Shown: positions 39,400 through 52,905 of the stretch, piece after piece
Numbering within the stretch: position 1 is the first letter of the stretch
Layout: each line of letters starts with the position of its first letter
Source: Hyaloscypha bicolor E
Lineage: Eukaryota; Ascomycota; Leotiomycetes; Helotiales; Hyaloscyphaceae
NCBI RefSeq assembly: GCF_002865645.1
Contig: NW_020194600.1
Span: forward strand, 372,001 to 436,000
Direction of reading: 5' to 3'
Length of the DNA stretch: 64,000 nt
The notes under the pieces: model-generated
The model's database searches: none
Seen by the model: the letters and a program-made list of their open reading frames with translations, nothing else
What the model was told of the DNA's origin: nothing
Position numbers and translations under genes: made by a program

Positions 39400-42300
39400 G
39401 AAAACCTTTATAGGTAAAAAATCCAGGGAAAAAGTATCTCTATTACCGTTCCGGGCCTTTTCTTAGCCGTCCAGGTCCTCTCTTTCTTTTAAGTAGCCTT
39501 TTTCTTAGTAGTCCAGAATTCTTTTTGACCTTAAAAGGTTATTAAAAGATGGTTTCGGATTCCAAGCTATAGTTTCGGTTATATGATTTTAGAAGTTCCT
39601 TGGAATTTTCAAGATTAGGGAAAGCAGGTAACCAGGTATTATGATTTTTAGGCCAGGCTTTCTATTTAATTAAATACTATTACTCCTTACTTCTATTATC
39701 TTATTAGTAATTAATAATAGCTTCTACTTCCTATTCTTATTCTTTATTATTATCTGCTAATTCCGGAAGTTCTCCGGAAAAATATAGGTATAGCTTCTGA
39801 CCCTTTTTTACTATATACTTTTTAAGGAGGGAAATATGAAAAGTTAGATATAAATAATTATATATACTTAGTAGTTCTAACTTATATACCGAATTACTAA
39901 TATATTTAAGGATCCTAAATAGATCTATAAATTTTGGCTTAAGCTTTCCTGCCTTAAGTTTAATATTTCTTATTAATAGTATTACCTAGGCTCCTTTAGA
40001 ATAGTATTTAGCTAACTAGTACCTATTATAGTAGGTTTCCCGGTTATTTTATATATAATACTATAAATCCTCAAGCTTTCTCCGCTCTACTTTAAGGGTT
40101 TCTAGCCTCTTATATATAGCTAGTACCTTTCCTATAATCCTGTCCTCAGGATTCTATAGAAGTTAAGGATAGTATTCGTAATATATATAGAAAGATATAT
40201 TCTATAAAACCTAATATTTTGAGTTATTATATATAAATTCTGCAAAAGATAACTTCTCAAACTAGTTATTCTTTTAGGTATTATAATAATATCTCAGGTA
40301 GTATTCTAGGGCCTAGTTCTGCCTTTCTATCTAATTATTTATCTGAGAATAGTAAGCTATACTCAAATACTATTTATATATTAAGTAGAAGCAGAAAGCG
40401 AACTAGAACTAGCTAGTAAATACCGTTTCTTAATTAGAAATAATTCTATTAGGGGAGCCAAAAATTAAGAAAATATATTTCTATATAATCTTGGCAAGCT
40501 CCGGAGAGTTAATAGTCTTATAGTATATAATATACCTTATTATTTTAGAGTACTAGTTAATAACTATAAGGATTATATTAAAATCAGGACCTCCTACCGG
40601 GTTCTTATATAATAGTAGACCTATAATAAAATCCATAGAGATCTTACCCCAGGGTCTCTCAGGCTATAGTAAACTACTAAGTAGACTATATAGTAAATGC
40701 CTCTTTGCCTTAACTCTCTAGCAAATATTATATTCTCAATAATAATTACGAATATCTCCTTCTATATTCTCCTAATACCAGGATCTTCTAAGAAGCTCGA
40801 GAGTCTTCTTTACTCTATAGTATCTAGCTATTAGATTATTATAATAAAGCTTTATGACTTCTTAATATAAAGCGGGATTATTAGGTATAATAATTCTTGA
40901 ATAGTACCTAAATAGGCCCGAATTATTTTTCTAGATTTCTTTTCCCTTAATATCTTTCTTACTAAGCCTCTGTTTTATGATATTCTAATATTAAGAATCG
41001 TTTCTCTAAGCTACCTGGATAATATCCAGAAAGGATTCAGATAAAGGAGCTAGTACTATAGCTTTTTTAGTAGCCATATATATTTATATATAGGAAATTA
41101 GGTATTTATAACTATCTAATTTAAAAACTCGGGGGACCGAAAAGTCTTTGGTTCCATTAAGTAATACGGTTATAGATACTCTTATTACCTTAGCTATAGT
41201 AGCGGAGCCTTTAAGGCATCTCCCCATATCTTGCTTCTTAACTAATTTTATAATTAAGGGATCTATAAGATAATCTATCTACTCGTCTTATAGTAAACAT
41301 TTCTCCTTGGCTACTACGGATATGGCAAGTATTAAATAATGCCTATTCCAAAGAGGAAACTCTTTAGATATCTATAAGAACCTCTAAATCACAACTGCGA
41401 AAGCTCCCTTTAACTTATTCTGAAAGGTCGGAAGCCAAGTTATATTAATAGGACCTTCTTTATAATTAGGTCTTTTACTAGGTCTATTTACTGGGTTTAA
41501 GGCGCCTTTATAATAAATAATATCAAAATCATATATTATAAGGTATATTACCTAATATGCTTAATAGCTCTCTAGATACTTTATTTCCATAAAGTATTAG
41601 AGATTATTATAGTCTATAATGACCTCAATTATAAACCTGGACCCTTTAAGGTAATGGCGCTAATACTTAAAGGCTTTAATAATTGCAAGTAGCTCTCTAT
41701 TATGAGTACTATAGTTATATTTGGCTCCGGAGAGTTTCCGGAACCAGAATGCTACTGGATACTAGTGTTTTTTTGGGCTATTACTGGGATTAACTTATTA
41801 TGAAATAGTACTAGTAATTGCGAATTTCGATATATTAGTTTCGATATAAATCTTCTTGGAAAAATTAAAATAAACTAGGACAGGTATTATAGTAAAAGCT
41901 TTTTTCAAAGTCTTAAAGCTTTTAGCCGCTTTATCTATCCATATAAAGGGACCGGATTTCCGGTTCTTTTCTATTTTTTTTAAGAAATCTATTAAGCCTA
42001 TAGTTACCTGAAAGTAATAGTAAATAAACCTATAATAGAAATTGGCAAATCCAAGAAATACTTGGATATTATGAAATAATTCTGGTTCTGGCCATTTAAT
42101 AATACTACGGACCTGTTTAGGATCTATATAAATACCTTCTATTCTAATAAGGAAGCCCAAAAATTCGACTTCCTTAATATTAAACTCGTATTTACTAAGT
42201 TTATAAAATAGGTTATTTTTATATAGCCTAGTAAGTACCTAGCAAATATAATTATAGTATTTATCCTTATTTCGGAAATAAATAAGAATATTATCCAAAT

Positions 42301-45020
42301 AAATAACTATAAAATAATTCAGGAGCCCTATAAGTATAGTATTAATATATGCTTGAAATATGGCTGGTATATTAGCCAGCCCAAAAGATATTATAAGATA
42401 TTCAAAATGGCTATAGCAGGTTCTAAAAGCCGTCTTTTACTTATATTCTTTATGAATTCTTACCTAATAATATATATTTTTGAGATCTAGTTTTATAAAG
42501 ATCTTGGCTCCTCGGAGCTAGTTAAGGGTCTTATTAATAAGAGGAAGCGAATACCAATTCTTAATCATAACTTGGTTAAGTCTATAATAATTAATATAAA
42601 GATATAGTCCTCTATCCTTCTTAGGAATAAAAAGAATAGGCACTCTTACTAGGCTTTTACTAGGCCTTATCTAATATTTACAAAGCGTATCCTATAAATA
42701 CAAATATAATATTTCTAGTTAGGTCTCTAATAGATTATATAAAGGCCTATACGGGACCATACTATCTATATTAATAGAGTATTTAATACCACCAAGATCA
42801 GAAAGTTCTAAAGCTTTATTAGGATTAAAAACCTCTGAAAAGTCTTCATATTTATTATCCCGGAGATAGATAGGTATTTCTAAGGCCCCTTTCCGGAGGG
42901 TATTAATTTACTATATTAAAAACTCCTATTTAGTATTACCAGAACCGTATAATAAAGTAGAGACCTAGTAACTATTACAAATATATAAAGCCTATTATCT
43001 AGGACAGTTATATTTGCTTTTAGTCAAGAATAAGACTTAAGGTACTAGCTCAGGATACTAGTTAAGCTTTTTACCGAATTCTTTTAGTATTAGGATCTTA
43101 ATATTATTAGGCTATATAGGTATATATATCTATTATTTCTTAATATAGTCTATATATTATATAAGAGTTATTTTATAAAATTCCATACCAAAGACAAGGC
43201 TATAAGAGCTAATATTCTTGTACTTATAGAACCAGAGCTTGAAAGGACATATCTTGCTATAATTATCTATAATAAATATCTTAAGATTATAGGTTTAATA
43301 GACCTTAAATCTGTTTCTATAAAAGGTTATAAACTCTTAGTTATACTTAGCTAAGGCAATAAAGCCCCGGCTTTAAGCCTAATTATTATTAAGGAAGTTA
43401 TAGTCTGATCCGGTATTACCGAGTCTATTATATATTTCTAAGGTACCTACTTCTGGCTATATTAATCTTGCTTAAATAGTTATACGAAATAATATATCTT
43501 TTTTATTATAGCCAAAATTATTAATATTTAAGATTTAGCCTTTCCTTTTCCCTATTCCTTAGGAGGGTCTTTTCTAGAGCGCTTCTCTATAGTAATAGTA
43601 TTGACCTGCTTCTATAAATGCCTTGACTCTTCTATGGTTTTGGCCTTATCAGGGTTCTACCGAGCCTATTTGGTATACTTGGAATACTTCACACTTCCTG
43701 AGAAGTATTCTTTCTATCTACAAGTCTAATAAACCATACCTGAAGTAGAACTAGTACTCTATTAAGGCCTTAAAGAGGCCAAAGTATTACCTGAGGATTT
43801 CTTACGTGATTTTCGGAACTTATCCTTCCTTTTTCAATAGCCTTGCAAATCAGAATTTGCTAAGTCAGAGTCCTTGGGGGCAGAATTGCCCTTGCTAGAC
43901 TCCCCCGCCTTTGCTTTTCTTAATTTGGGATAAGTAATATATTCTGCTTTCTGAGCTTTCTCAAGCTACTCGGAAATAAATACCGCCTTATCTCCTGAGA
44001 GAATAGATACAAGTATCTAACGAGTCTTATAGTTAGATAAAGCAGTATTGAGAGTCCGGACCCGGTTCCTCTTAGGGTATAGGTCCTAATTAACTTCGAG
44101 ACTAATTATCCGAGTATATAACTCGGTAACTATCTTACTATTCTTCTAATAAAGATCTCGGAGTTCCTTAAAGGTATCTTATTAACGGGTTTGAGGTGCT
44201 TGGAGTATATTAGCCAAGTAGGCCTTAAATCGCTTCTAATAAACCTTATATAATAGTAGGTTTTGCTTTATTATAGCCTTCCAAGTATTATAAGGTTCGT
44301 CCCTAAGGGCACTTATAATAGAGTTAACTCTAGAAGAGTATCTATTATAAGTCTAAGGCTAGGTTCTAAAGACCGTCTTCCAGGAGAATACAAATATCCT
44401 CTATTCCTTAAGGGACTTTCCATAATATAAGTCAGGCGTCCGGACCTTAAGAAGCTTCTCTCAATCCAAATATATCTTTAGGATATTATATAGTAGCTCC
44501 TAATAAATAGTATCGAGATTACTTTCAAAGCTTATTATATTAGGAAAGGAGATAGGTTCTAACCCTATTTCAGGAAGTTCCCTGATAGGAATTACCGAGG
44601 AAAAGGAAGTAGACTTATAAATAGAGTTTCTACGAGATATAGTAAACCGCAAGGTATCCCTGAGGGTATCCTTATATTACTCTAACTATAAGATATACTA
44701 GTTAATTATATTTACTAATTCTTGCTTTTGTTAGAGTACTTCGACTTCAGTATATAAGCCCTATTCCGCAGCTTGGGCGGCAGTGACTCGGGCATTAATC
44801 TCGGTATCTTAATTATTACCGGAATTATTTCCGTTATTATTACTAGCTCTCGGAGGCTCCTAAGGGGCCCCGTTAAAAGTATTAGACAAGCCTTTGCCAT
44901 TACCCATATTAGGGTTAATCTGGTCGACTTCCTCTATAGGAATAGCTTTAGTAAGGGGTTATACATTTCGCAGATTTCGAGATATGATTACTTATTAAAC
45001 TACCTCCTTTAAGGGTAGAG
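39400..45020 (-). pseudogene. gag-pol remnant of Gypsy-G3
   Basis: The minus strand reads gag (about 44,990-43,500), protease (about 43,400-43,200), RT (about 42,700-42,170), RNase H (about 42,100-41,600), integrase (about 41,300-40,250), the KLKPKF-type block (about 39,970) and a chromodomain (about 39,770-39,570) with a basic tail to about 39,400 (KVKKNSGLLRKRLLKRKRG-like). Stops are mostly TAA/TAG at former Gln/Trp codons. The open antisense ORF at 44,773-45,012 overlies gag and is a shadow. Confidence 0.8.
41798..42160 (-). pseudogene. RT-RNase H connection fragment of Gypsy-G3
   Basis: An open 120-codon piece of pol. It contains GFLIRIEGIYIDPKQV, the hallmark FLGFANFYYRFI (canonical FLGFANFYRRFI) and AFTIIPVLVYFNFSKKIYIE, where Ty3/gypsy elements have APVLxHFDPxxxxxxETDAS at the RNase H start. 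The Asp of ETDAS is now Asn (ETNIS), a typical G-to-A RIP change that removes a catalytic residue. This is the longest open protein remnant in the repeat block and gives the family assignment with confidence. Confidence 0.9.
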
Positions 45021-45029
45021 AGATTAGCT

Positions 45030-45327
45030 TATAAGGTATTTATTAGTAGGCAATAAAATAATAGAATGAATTAGTATATTATAAAACCATAGTATTAAAT
45101 TCAGTATAGAACTAATCTTTATTCCTCCTATAAGGTCCAGGGAAGCCCCCTCTAAATAGGAGGCCCCGATAGCATATATATAATTAGTAATTTATAAGCC
45201 TAATACATATAATATAAATAGTAGTTAGTTAGAATATTAAAGGGCTGCCAAACTCCCTAATTAATACCCGCAATATCCGAGGTTCGTTATATGCCCTTAA
45301 GTTACGTGCGACCCTATATACATTATA
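45030..45327 (-). repeat. 5' LTR of Gypsy-G3
   Basis: The LTR is 298 bp with plus-strand ends TATAAGG and CATTATA. ATATC follows. It is lightly mutated, comparable to the 3' LTR. Confidence 0.92.
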
Positions 45328-45851
45328 ATATCTAGTATTTAAATATTTAATATTAGACCGGATTAGGAAATATAAATATATAAGATAAGAGAATATTATA
45401 AGAAAAGAAGTCATATATAAAAGGCTATAGCCTTTAGTATATAACTAAAATCTTAAAAGTAATATAAATATATAAAAGTATTTAGGAAATCTAATATTAG
45501 ACTAAATTAGAGAATTTATATATAATTAAAAAAAAAACCATTTTTTGCGTTTTTTAAAAAGGTTCTAATATTAGTATAACTATAGTTATTAATAGTTATA
45601 TAATATAATTATATAATATAAAAGTAACTAGAGATAATAAAATATAAATAATAAATAATAATTATATAATCTTATATTATATAAGTAACTTAACTAGTAA
45701 TTAGTTTTTATTAGATTTAATAAATTTGGAAATTATATATTAATACTATAATATTATAATTCTTATTTCTAAATAATAACTATTTTACTAATTTATATAA
45801 ATAGTATTTTATAACTATATAATAATATTATATATTTCTAGTAAACTAATA
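45328..45851 (+). mobile_element. Copia-C copy 1, fragment 4 (3' end and 3' LTR)
   Basis: Copy 1 resumes after Gypsy-G3, starting with the ATATC duplicate. It aligns with 36,590-37,000 of copy 2, including the GCCGGATTAGG-type block at about 45,357 and the TTGCGTTTTT block at about 45,545. The 3' LTR runs from 45,569 (TATTAGTATAAC) to 45,851 (ACTAATA), 283 bp because the minisatellite part is shortened. ATTTA (45,852-45,856) should be its target-site duplicate. The 5' LTR and partner are outside the window. Confidence 0.82.
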
Positions 45852-47756
45852 ATTTATAATTATAATAATTTTATTTATTTATATTTTTTTAATACTAGTT
45901 ATTTTTTCTAGATTTTAAGTTCTTATATATAATAATTAAAAGTTTATTTTAATTCTTTTTTTAGACTAATTATTTAGCTAAATTAATTTTCTATTTTTAT
46001 AATTAATTAGAATACTAATATTTATAAATTATTATTATTTTAAAATTATATTATATTTATCTAGTTTTATAACTAATATAAATACTAGAACTTTTCGTTT
46101 ATTAATTAAAAATATAAGCTTAATATAATAAATAATAAATATTATTTATTTATTATTTAAAAAATTTATATTATAAAATAATATTAATTAAATAAGCTTA
46201 ATATCTAAAAATTATTTAATTATTTTTATAAACTTGAAATTAATAAAAATTTATTTATTTATTTTAGTATTAATAAAAAAAGAATTTTTAATATCTAATT
46301 TATTATTATTAATTATATAAAAAAATATAAATACTTTATTTTCTAGTAATTAGCTTAAATTAACTTCTATTATATTAATATAATATAGTTCTTAAAAAAG
46401 ACTTTTTTTTAGGAATTCTTATTTTTCTATTTTTTATTTTTAAATAATTTATTTATAATAAATACTATTAACTTAATTACTAAAACTTATTTTATATATT
46501 TTATTTTAAGCTTTAAATAATTTCTAAATATATAATACTTGAAATTAAAGAATTCGGGCTTTAAAATAATAAATTTATTTATTACTAGAATCTTAAAAAC
46601 AGGCTTTATATAAGAAATATTTCTTGAATTTAGCTTATTTATATTTTTATTAACTTTTTTAAATACCTGGGTTTTTTTAATAATAAGTTTAAATTTACTA
46701 ATTATTTATAATATAATATTATATAAATTCTATAATATAATATTATATAAACTTTATAATATAAATAATAGAATTATTATAATATATAACTATAATTTTT
46801 TAAAGCTTTTAGGTAAGCTTATTATTTAGGTTATTTTTAAAGTCTTATAAATTAATATTTTTATTTATTATATATTTTGAAAATAAAATATAAAACTTTT
46901 AGAAAATCTAGCTCTTTTTTATAAATAGTTTCTTAAATATTTATAAAGTATTATATTTCTTATTTTAATTACTATATAGCTTTTTTAAATAAATATATAG
47001 TTTTTTAATAATTTTATATATATATTAATAATTTTAATTTAGATAAAGAAAAATTAATATAAAAATATAGCTATTTATATAATTAAATATATAACTAATC
47101 TTAAGATTCTTTATTTAGTAAATATTAGAATTACTATAAAGCTTATTCTTAATCTAAACTAATTAATTATTAAAGGTAATATTATTCTTGTTATATTTTT
47201 AAAAATAAAAGAATTAGAGAATTTAATTAAATATCTATTTTCTAGAATAAGAAAACTAGTTATTTTAATAGATTATATAATAAGCTTTTTAATAATAGCT
47301 TTATTCTTTTATCTCTTCGTCCGGTAGAAACTGTTTACACTAGCAGGGGGGCCTGGCTCAGAGCGAAAAGGCAATAGATAACTAATAGGTTTCTAAGCAA
47401 AGGCACACGTTTTCGCCCTGAGCCAGGCCCCCCTTGCTAGCGTGGACAGTTTCTACCGGACGAAGGGATAGGGCTTGCTTAGTTTCTCTTAGCTAATTAT
47501 AATAATTCTCGCTATAGGCGAGAATATTATACGTTTTTAGAATCAGCTTAATAACTTCTTTATATAAAGCTTCGGGATTCCGGAATAACTCTTGAAACTC
47601 TGCCTTTAATAGAACAGATCTCTCTTCTTTCTCTGCTCTCTAAAAGAGAGTATCTCTTCTATTATAAGTATTAACGGGATACTCGGACCTCTCAGGAGAC
47701 TTAATAAGAGACTTTGGTTTACCTTCTAGTAGCGTACTAGTAGCGTCTCGCGCCAT
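45852..47756 (-). pseudogene. B3: gag-protease remnant of a third Gypsy-B-like element, interrupted by a MITE
   Basis: The minus strand starts at ATG (47,756) and reads MARDATSTLLEGKPKSLIK, then NTYNRRDTLFxRAEKEER and ILKTYNILAYSENYYN up to the MITE at 47,468. Left of the MITE the same frame continues (KQALKE ...), with stops that are all TAA/TAG, into FNNxLVxIKNKL, which matches Gypsy-B gag near 6,800-6,860. A protease region follows (about 46,300-45,900: FFINTK, then LINKRKVLVFILVIKL). Downstream pol is cut off by Copia-C copy 1. The part to the right of the MITE has near-normal composition and one stop. Confidence 0.7.
47312..47468. mobile_element. Hairpin MITE (Tc1/mariner-like) with TA target duplication
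   Basis: Two nearly perfect inverted arms of 58-59 bp (47,312-47,369 and 47,410-47,468) surround a 40-bp loop. The termini are TCTCTTCGTCCGG and CCGGACGAAGGGA. TA flanks both sides (47,310-47,311 and 47,469-47,470). Removing the element and one TA restores a continuous gag frame on the minus strand, which confirms the borders. It has no coding capacity, so it needed a transposase in trans. TA target preference suggests the Tc1/mariner superfamily. The left arm carries a few C-to-T/G-to-A changes that the right arm lacks. Confidence 0.85.
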
Positions 47757-47989
47757 AGCTCCTTCTGACTTGCCTAGTTATTCCGGGACTTGCTTTCTTG
47801 TATCTTCTTTAGTAGTGAGGTTACCGGCCTATCGGCTTGCCTGGCCGGTCCAGGGCTTTCTTTCGTTCTGACGTTGGTTGACTGGTACGGGAATAGCCAC
47901 GGCGCATTGCGTCTGCACTCGTCCAAAACTGATCGGGTAGATATTATTTAAATCCTCCGCAGGATTAAGAAGTAGGTGAGCTTTGAATT

Positions 47990-48166
47990 ATGTCACGGGC
48001 ACAAGATCTAGGGGCCTGGAAGGCAGAGTTAGACTATCTCTATTCCGACGATTCAAAGCTAAAGAGAGAAGAGGATCTCGAAGGAGCCTCGGATCTAAAT
48101 AATCGCGAGCTACGCACGGGCCCACGTGCTAGCTTAAGCTCGAGGTCACGTGTAACCATCAGGTGA
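47990..48166 (+). CDS. Possible small ORF or gene fragment, unknown
   Basis: This open frame has 58 codons from ATG to TGA, begins SRAQDLGAWKAELDYLYSD and is rich in charged residues (KLKREEDLEGASDLNN). I recognise no family. It lies between the B3 remnant and sec23, in sequence of normal composition, and could be a fragment of a decayed transposon gene. It overlaps two CACGTG motifs that may belong to the sec23 promoter. Chance is a real alternative at this length. Confidence 0.2.
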   Translation: MSRAQDLGAWKAELDYLYSDDSKLKREEDLEGASDLNNRELRTGPRASLSSRSRVTIR

Positions 48167-48300
48167 CTACAGATGCCACGCTCAGATGCCAGATGCCTCG
48201 CTAGTCTAACCCCTACTAGTACCGTATATCGTAACAACCGTAACACAAAATAGGAAACCAAATCCACAACACCTGACGTCCGCCCATGCTCCGTCACGTG
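48123..48300. promoter_or_regulatory. Three CACGTG E-box-type motifs upstream of sec23
   Basis: CACGTG occurs at 48,123-48,128, 48,147-48,152 and 48,295-48,300. The second sits in a short inverted repeat (GTCAC at 48,145, GTGAC at 48,163). CACGTG is the core site for fungal bHLH factors. Three copies in 180 bp at 380-560 bp before the start codon is suggestive, but function is inferred. Confidence 0.35.
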
Positions 48301-48340
48301 TGCCCATCACAGAACTACCAATAGGCTTTCGCCAAATGAG

Positions 48341-48380
48341 GCATGAGGCATCAAGGCATCAAGGCATCAAGGCACGAAGA
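48341..48380. repeat. Short tandem repeat, 8-bp unit
   Basis: About five units of GCATCAAG (the first GCATGAG-like, the last GCACGAAG) lie 300 bp upstream of the sec23 start codon. Confidence 0.7.
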
Positions 48381-48681
48381 ATGAATAAGGCCAAGTAAGG
48401 GTAAAGGTAAAGGGAAGCTTCCAAAAAAGTGTGGCCTCAAGCTTGGGACAGGTGATATCTTGTTTCCTCACCCCCCTCCCTCGAGCTCCATCCAACCTTC
48501 CTCAAATTCCTTACCGTAGTCCGTGATCACGATTAAGTCCCGCTCCACGTCTGCTATCATCGAGATCTGCAAACTAAGCCAATTTTCTGGCCTCCGACAA
48601 CGAACGGCACGCTCCAACTACACCCTGCAACTCCCATTGTGAGAATTCTGGTGGCGATAGTTACTGTTCTCTCGCGCCGCC

Positions 48682-51363
<2,682 letters not shown>

Positions 51364-52155
51364 ATTTGGAGAGAATACAACGGGGCGTAGGACATTATCA
51401 CTTGCAGCACTCAAGTGGAATTTGGACTCAAGATCTTTGAACAGGAGCCGTCTGCGTCGTGCGCATCAGTGTAGATTAGCACCCTGGCAGACAATAAACA
51501 CTAGAGAGACCCAGCGTAGGGAAGCCAATTCAGAGTGAGAGAGAGAAATATCGCGAGAGATAGCGCCCCTGAATTATGATTTGCGCAGCTAGATTGAGGT
51601 GCTATGAATCACTCACATGCTGTCTACCCACAACTCTTGCCGTAGCCATGAGATTTGTTGGTCGCAGGCAAAACCAAATTGTACTGCCTCCCCATATATC
51701 CCATGGCTACCCCTATCACCATCCTCTTCTCTTCCCCTCCCCCGAAAGAATATGTATGGTGATTTAGCTTGGCGGGACAGTGAGACCAATAGGTAGCCTT
51801 GCCTGCAGCGGCCAAGAACGACCCTGATCTCTCGACTCAAGTTGAATCATTCCACCTATAAATGTCCCTCGAGTTATATAGTATATAAAACCCACCCCTT
51901 GGCAAATGTTGGAAATTCTAGACTACAGAATTTCTACAACGTCTAGCTTAATGTCCAACTTTGGGTTGGGACATTGAAAATCAATGCTGCCTTTTCTGCC
52001 TACGGCGAGCAAGGCTATCTTTCAGCCTTACCTTACCTTGCACATTTTAGCGCTTTCGCCTAACAGCCCAAACCCGCACTTTACATTTTTTTCGAATTTG
52101 TTCTTTTACATTTTTTGAGTCAACCACGTCGCGAGAACCTCTGTCAATTGCAATC
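51364..52155. other. Intergenic region between sec23 and rpl12
   Basis: No gene is supported here. It holds the sec23 3' end with AATAAA (51,493-51,498), then the rpl12 promoter and a pyrimidine-rich leader (CTTACCTTACCTTG near 52,028). Short overlapping ORFs at 51,576-51,840 occur on both strands, lack similarity to anything known to me and are probably chance. Confidence 0.6.
51882..51890 (+). promoter_or_regulatory. Candidate TATA box of rpl12
   Basis: TATATAAAA lies about 265 bp before the rpl12 start codon and is followed by the C-rich stretch CCCACCCC. The placement would leave a leader of over 200 nt. Confidence 0.4.
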
Positions 52156-52905
52156 ATGCGTAAGTTATACTGCTTGCCAGCATTTGAATCCTTGCTAACA
52201 ACGTCCTGCACAGCTCCAAAGCTTGACCCCAACGAGATCAAGGTGATGTACGTCGATACATTCCCCTACCCCTCTTCGCCAATAGATCCTGCGAGATTCC
52301 ATGGGAGCAGCGTTTGCTAAAAGCTGGTCTCTAGCCACCTGCGAGCAACTGGTGGTGAAGTCGGTGCTTCATCCGCCCTTGCTCCAAAGATTGGTCCCCT
52401 TGGCCTTTCCCCGAAAAAGGTTGGAGAAGACATTGCGAAGGCGACGGGCGACTGGGTAGGCACACATTCCGTACATCAGTTCCAGGCTGGCATGCCAATA
52501 ACGTTGTTTTTCACAGAAAGGCCTTCGTGTCACAGTAAAGCTCACCATCCAAAATCGACAAGCTGCCGTTTCCGTTGTCCCTTCGGCTTCCTCCCTGGTC
52601 ATCAAAGCTCTGAAGGAACCTCCGCGAGACCGCAAGAAGGAAAAGAACATCAAGCATAGCAAGTCAATCACCTTAGATGAGGTTATCGAAATCGCCCGGA
52701 CCATGCGATTCAAATCACTTTCAAAGGAGCTCAAGGGTGGTGTTAAGGAGATTCTCGGTACCGCTTTCAGCGTTGGCTGCCAGGTCGATGGAAGAAGTCC
52801 AAAGGACATCAGCGATGATATTGAGAGTGGGGAGATTGAGAGTAAGTTTTGCTGTGACCCGATATTAAACCATTAGCTGACTTGAATCCAGTTCCGGACG
52901 AATGA
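52156..52905 (+). CDS. rpl12: 60S ribosomal protein L12 (uL11)
   Basis: uL11 forms the base of the ribosomal P-stalk with 25S rRNA, where translation factors dock. Exons: 52,156-52,159; 52,214-52,247; 52,335-52,455; 52,517-52,841; 52,892-52,905. The product is 165 residues, exactly the usual eukaryotic length. The sequence runs [32 protein letters not shown], then [20 protein letters not shown], a region rich in the conserved Pro and Lys residues of uL11, and ends [19 protein letters not shown] then EIEIPDE. Exon 1 encodes only ATG and the first base of codon 2. Such tiny first exons are common in fungal ribosomal protein genes. All four introns are GT-AG. It follows sec23 on the same strand but has its own promoter. 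Confidence 0.97.

Larger units (their letters stand above)
37500..45327 (-). mobile_element. Gypsy-G3: full-length minus-strand chromovirus, nested in Copia-C copy 1
   Basis: The LTRs are both 298 bp (37,500-37,797 and 45,030-45,327). The 5-bp duplication ATATC is exact (37,495-37,499 and 45,328-45,332). The element is 7,828 bp. On the minus strand the order is 5' LTR (right), gag, protease, RT, RNase H, integrase, chromodomain, antisense ORF region, polypurine tract and 3' LTR (left). This is the least mutated of the three G copies and serves as the family reference, though stops still break gag-pol. Confidence 0.93.

Noticed and set aside
44715..45012. ORFs on both strands near the 5' end of Gypsy-G3.
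   Set aside because: They overlie the gag start of the element and each other, and reflect lighter RIP damage there rather than extra genes.
1..47309. Reading the A/T-rich block as a centromere, mitochondrial insertion or CRISPR-like array.
   Set aside because: The content is fully accounted for by LTR retrotransposons with RIP-type mutation. No regular spacer-repeat array or mitochondrial gene is seen. A pericentromeric or subtelomeric location is possible but cannot be shown from the window.
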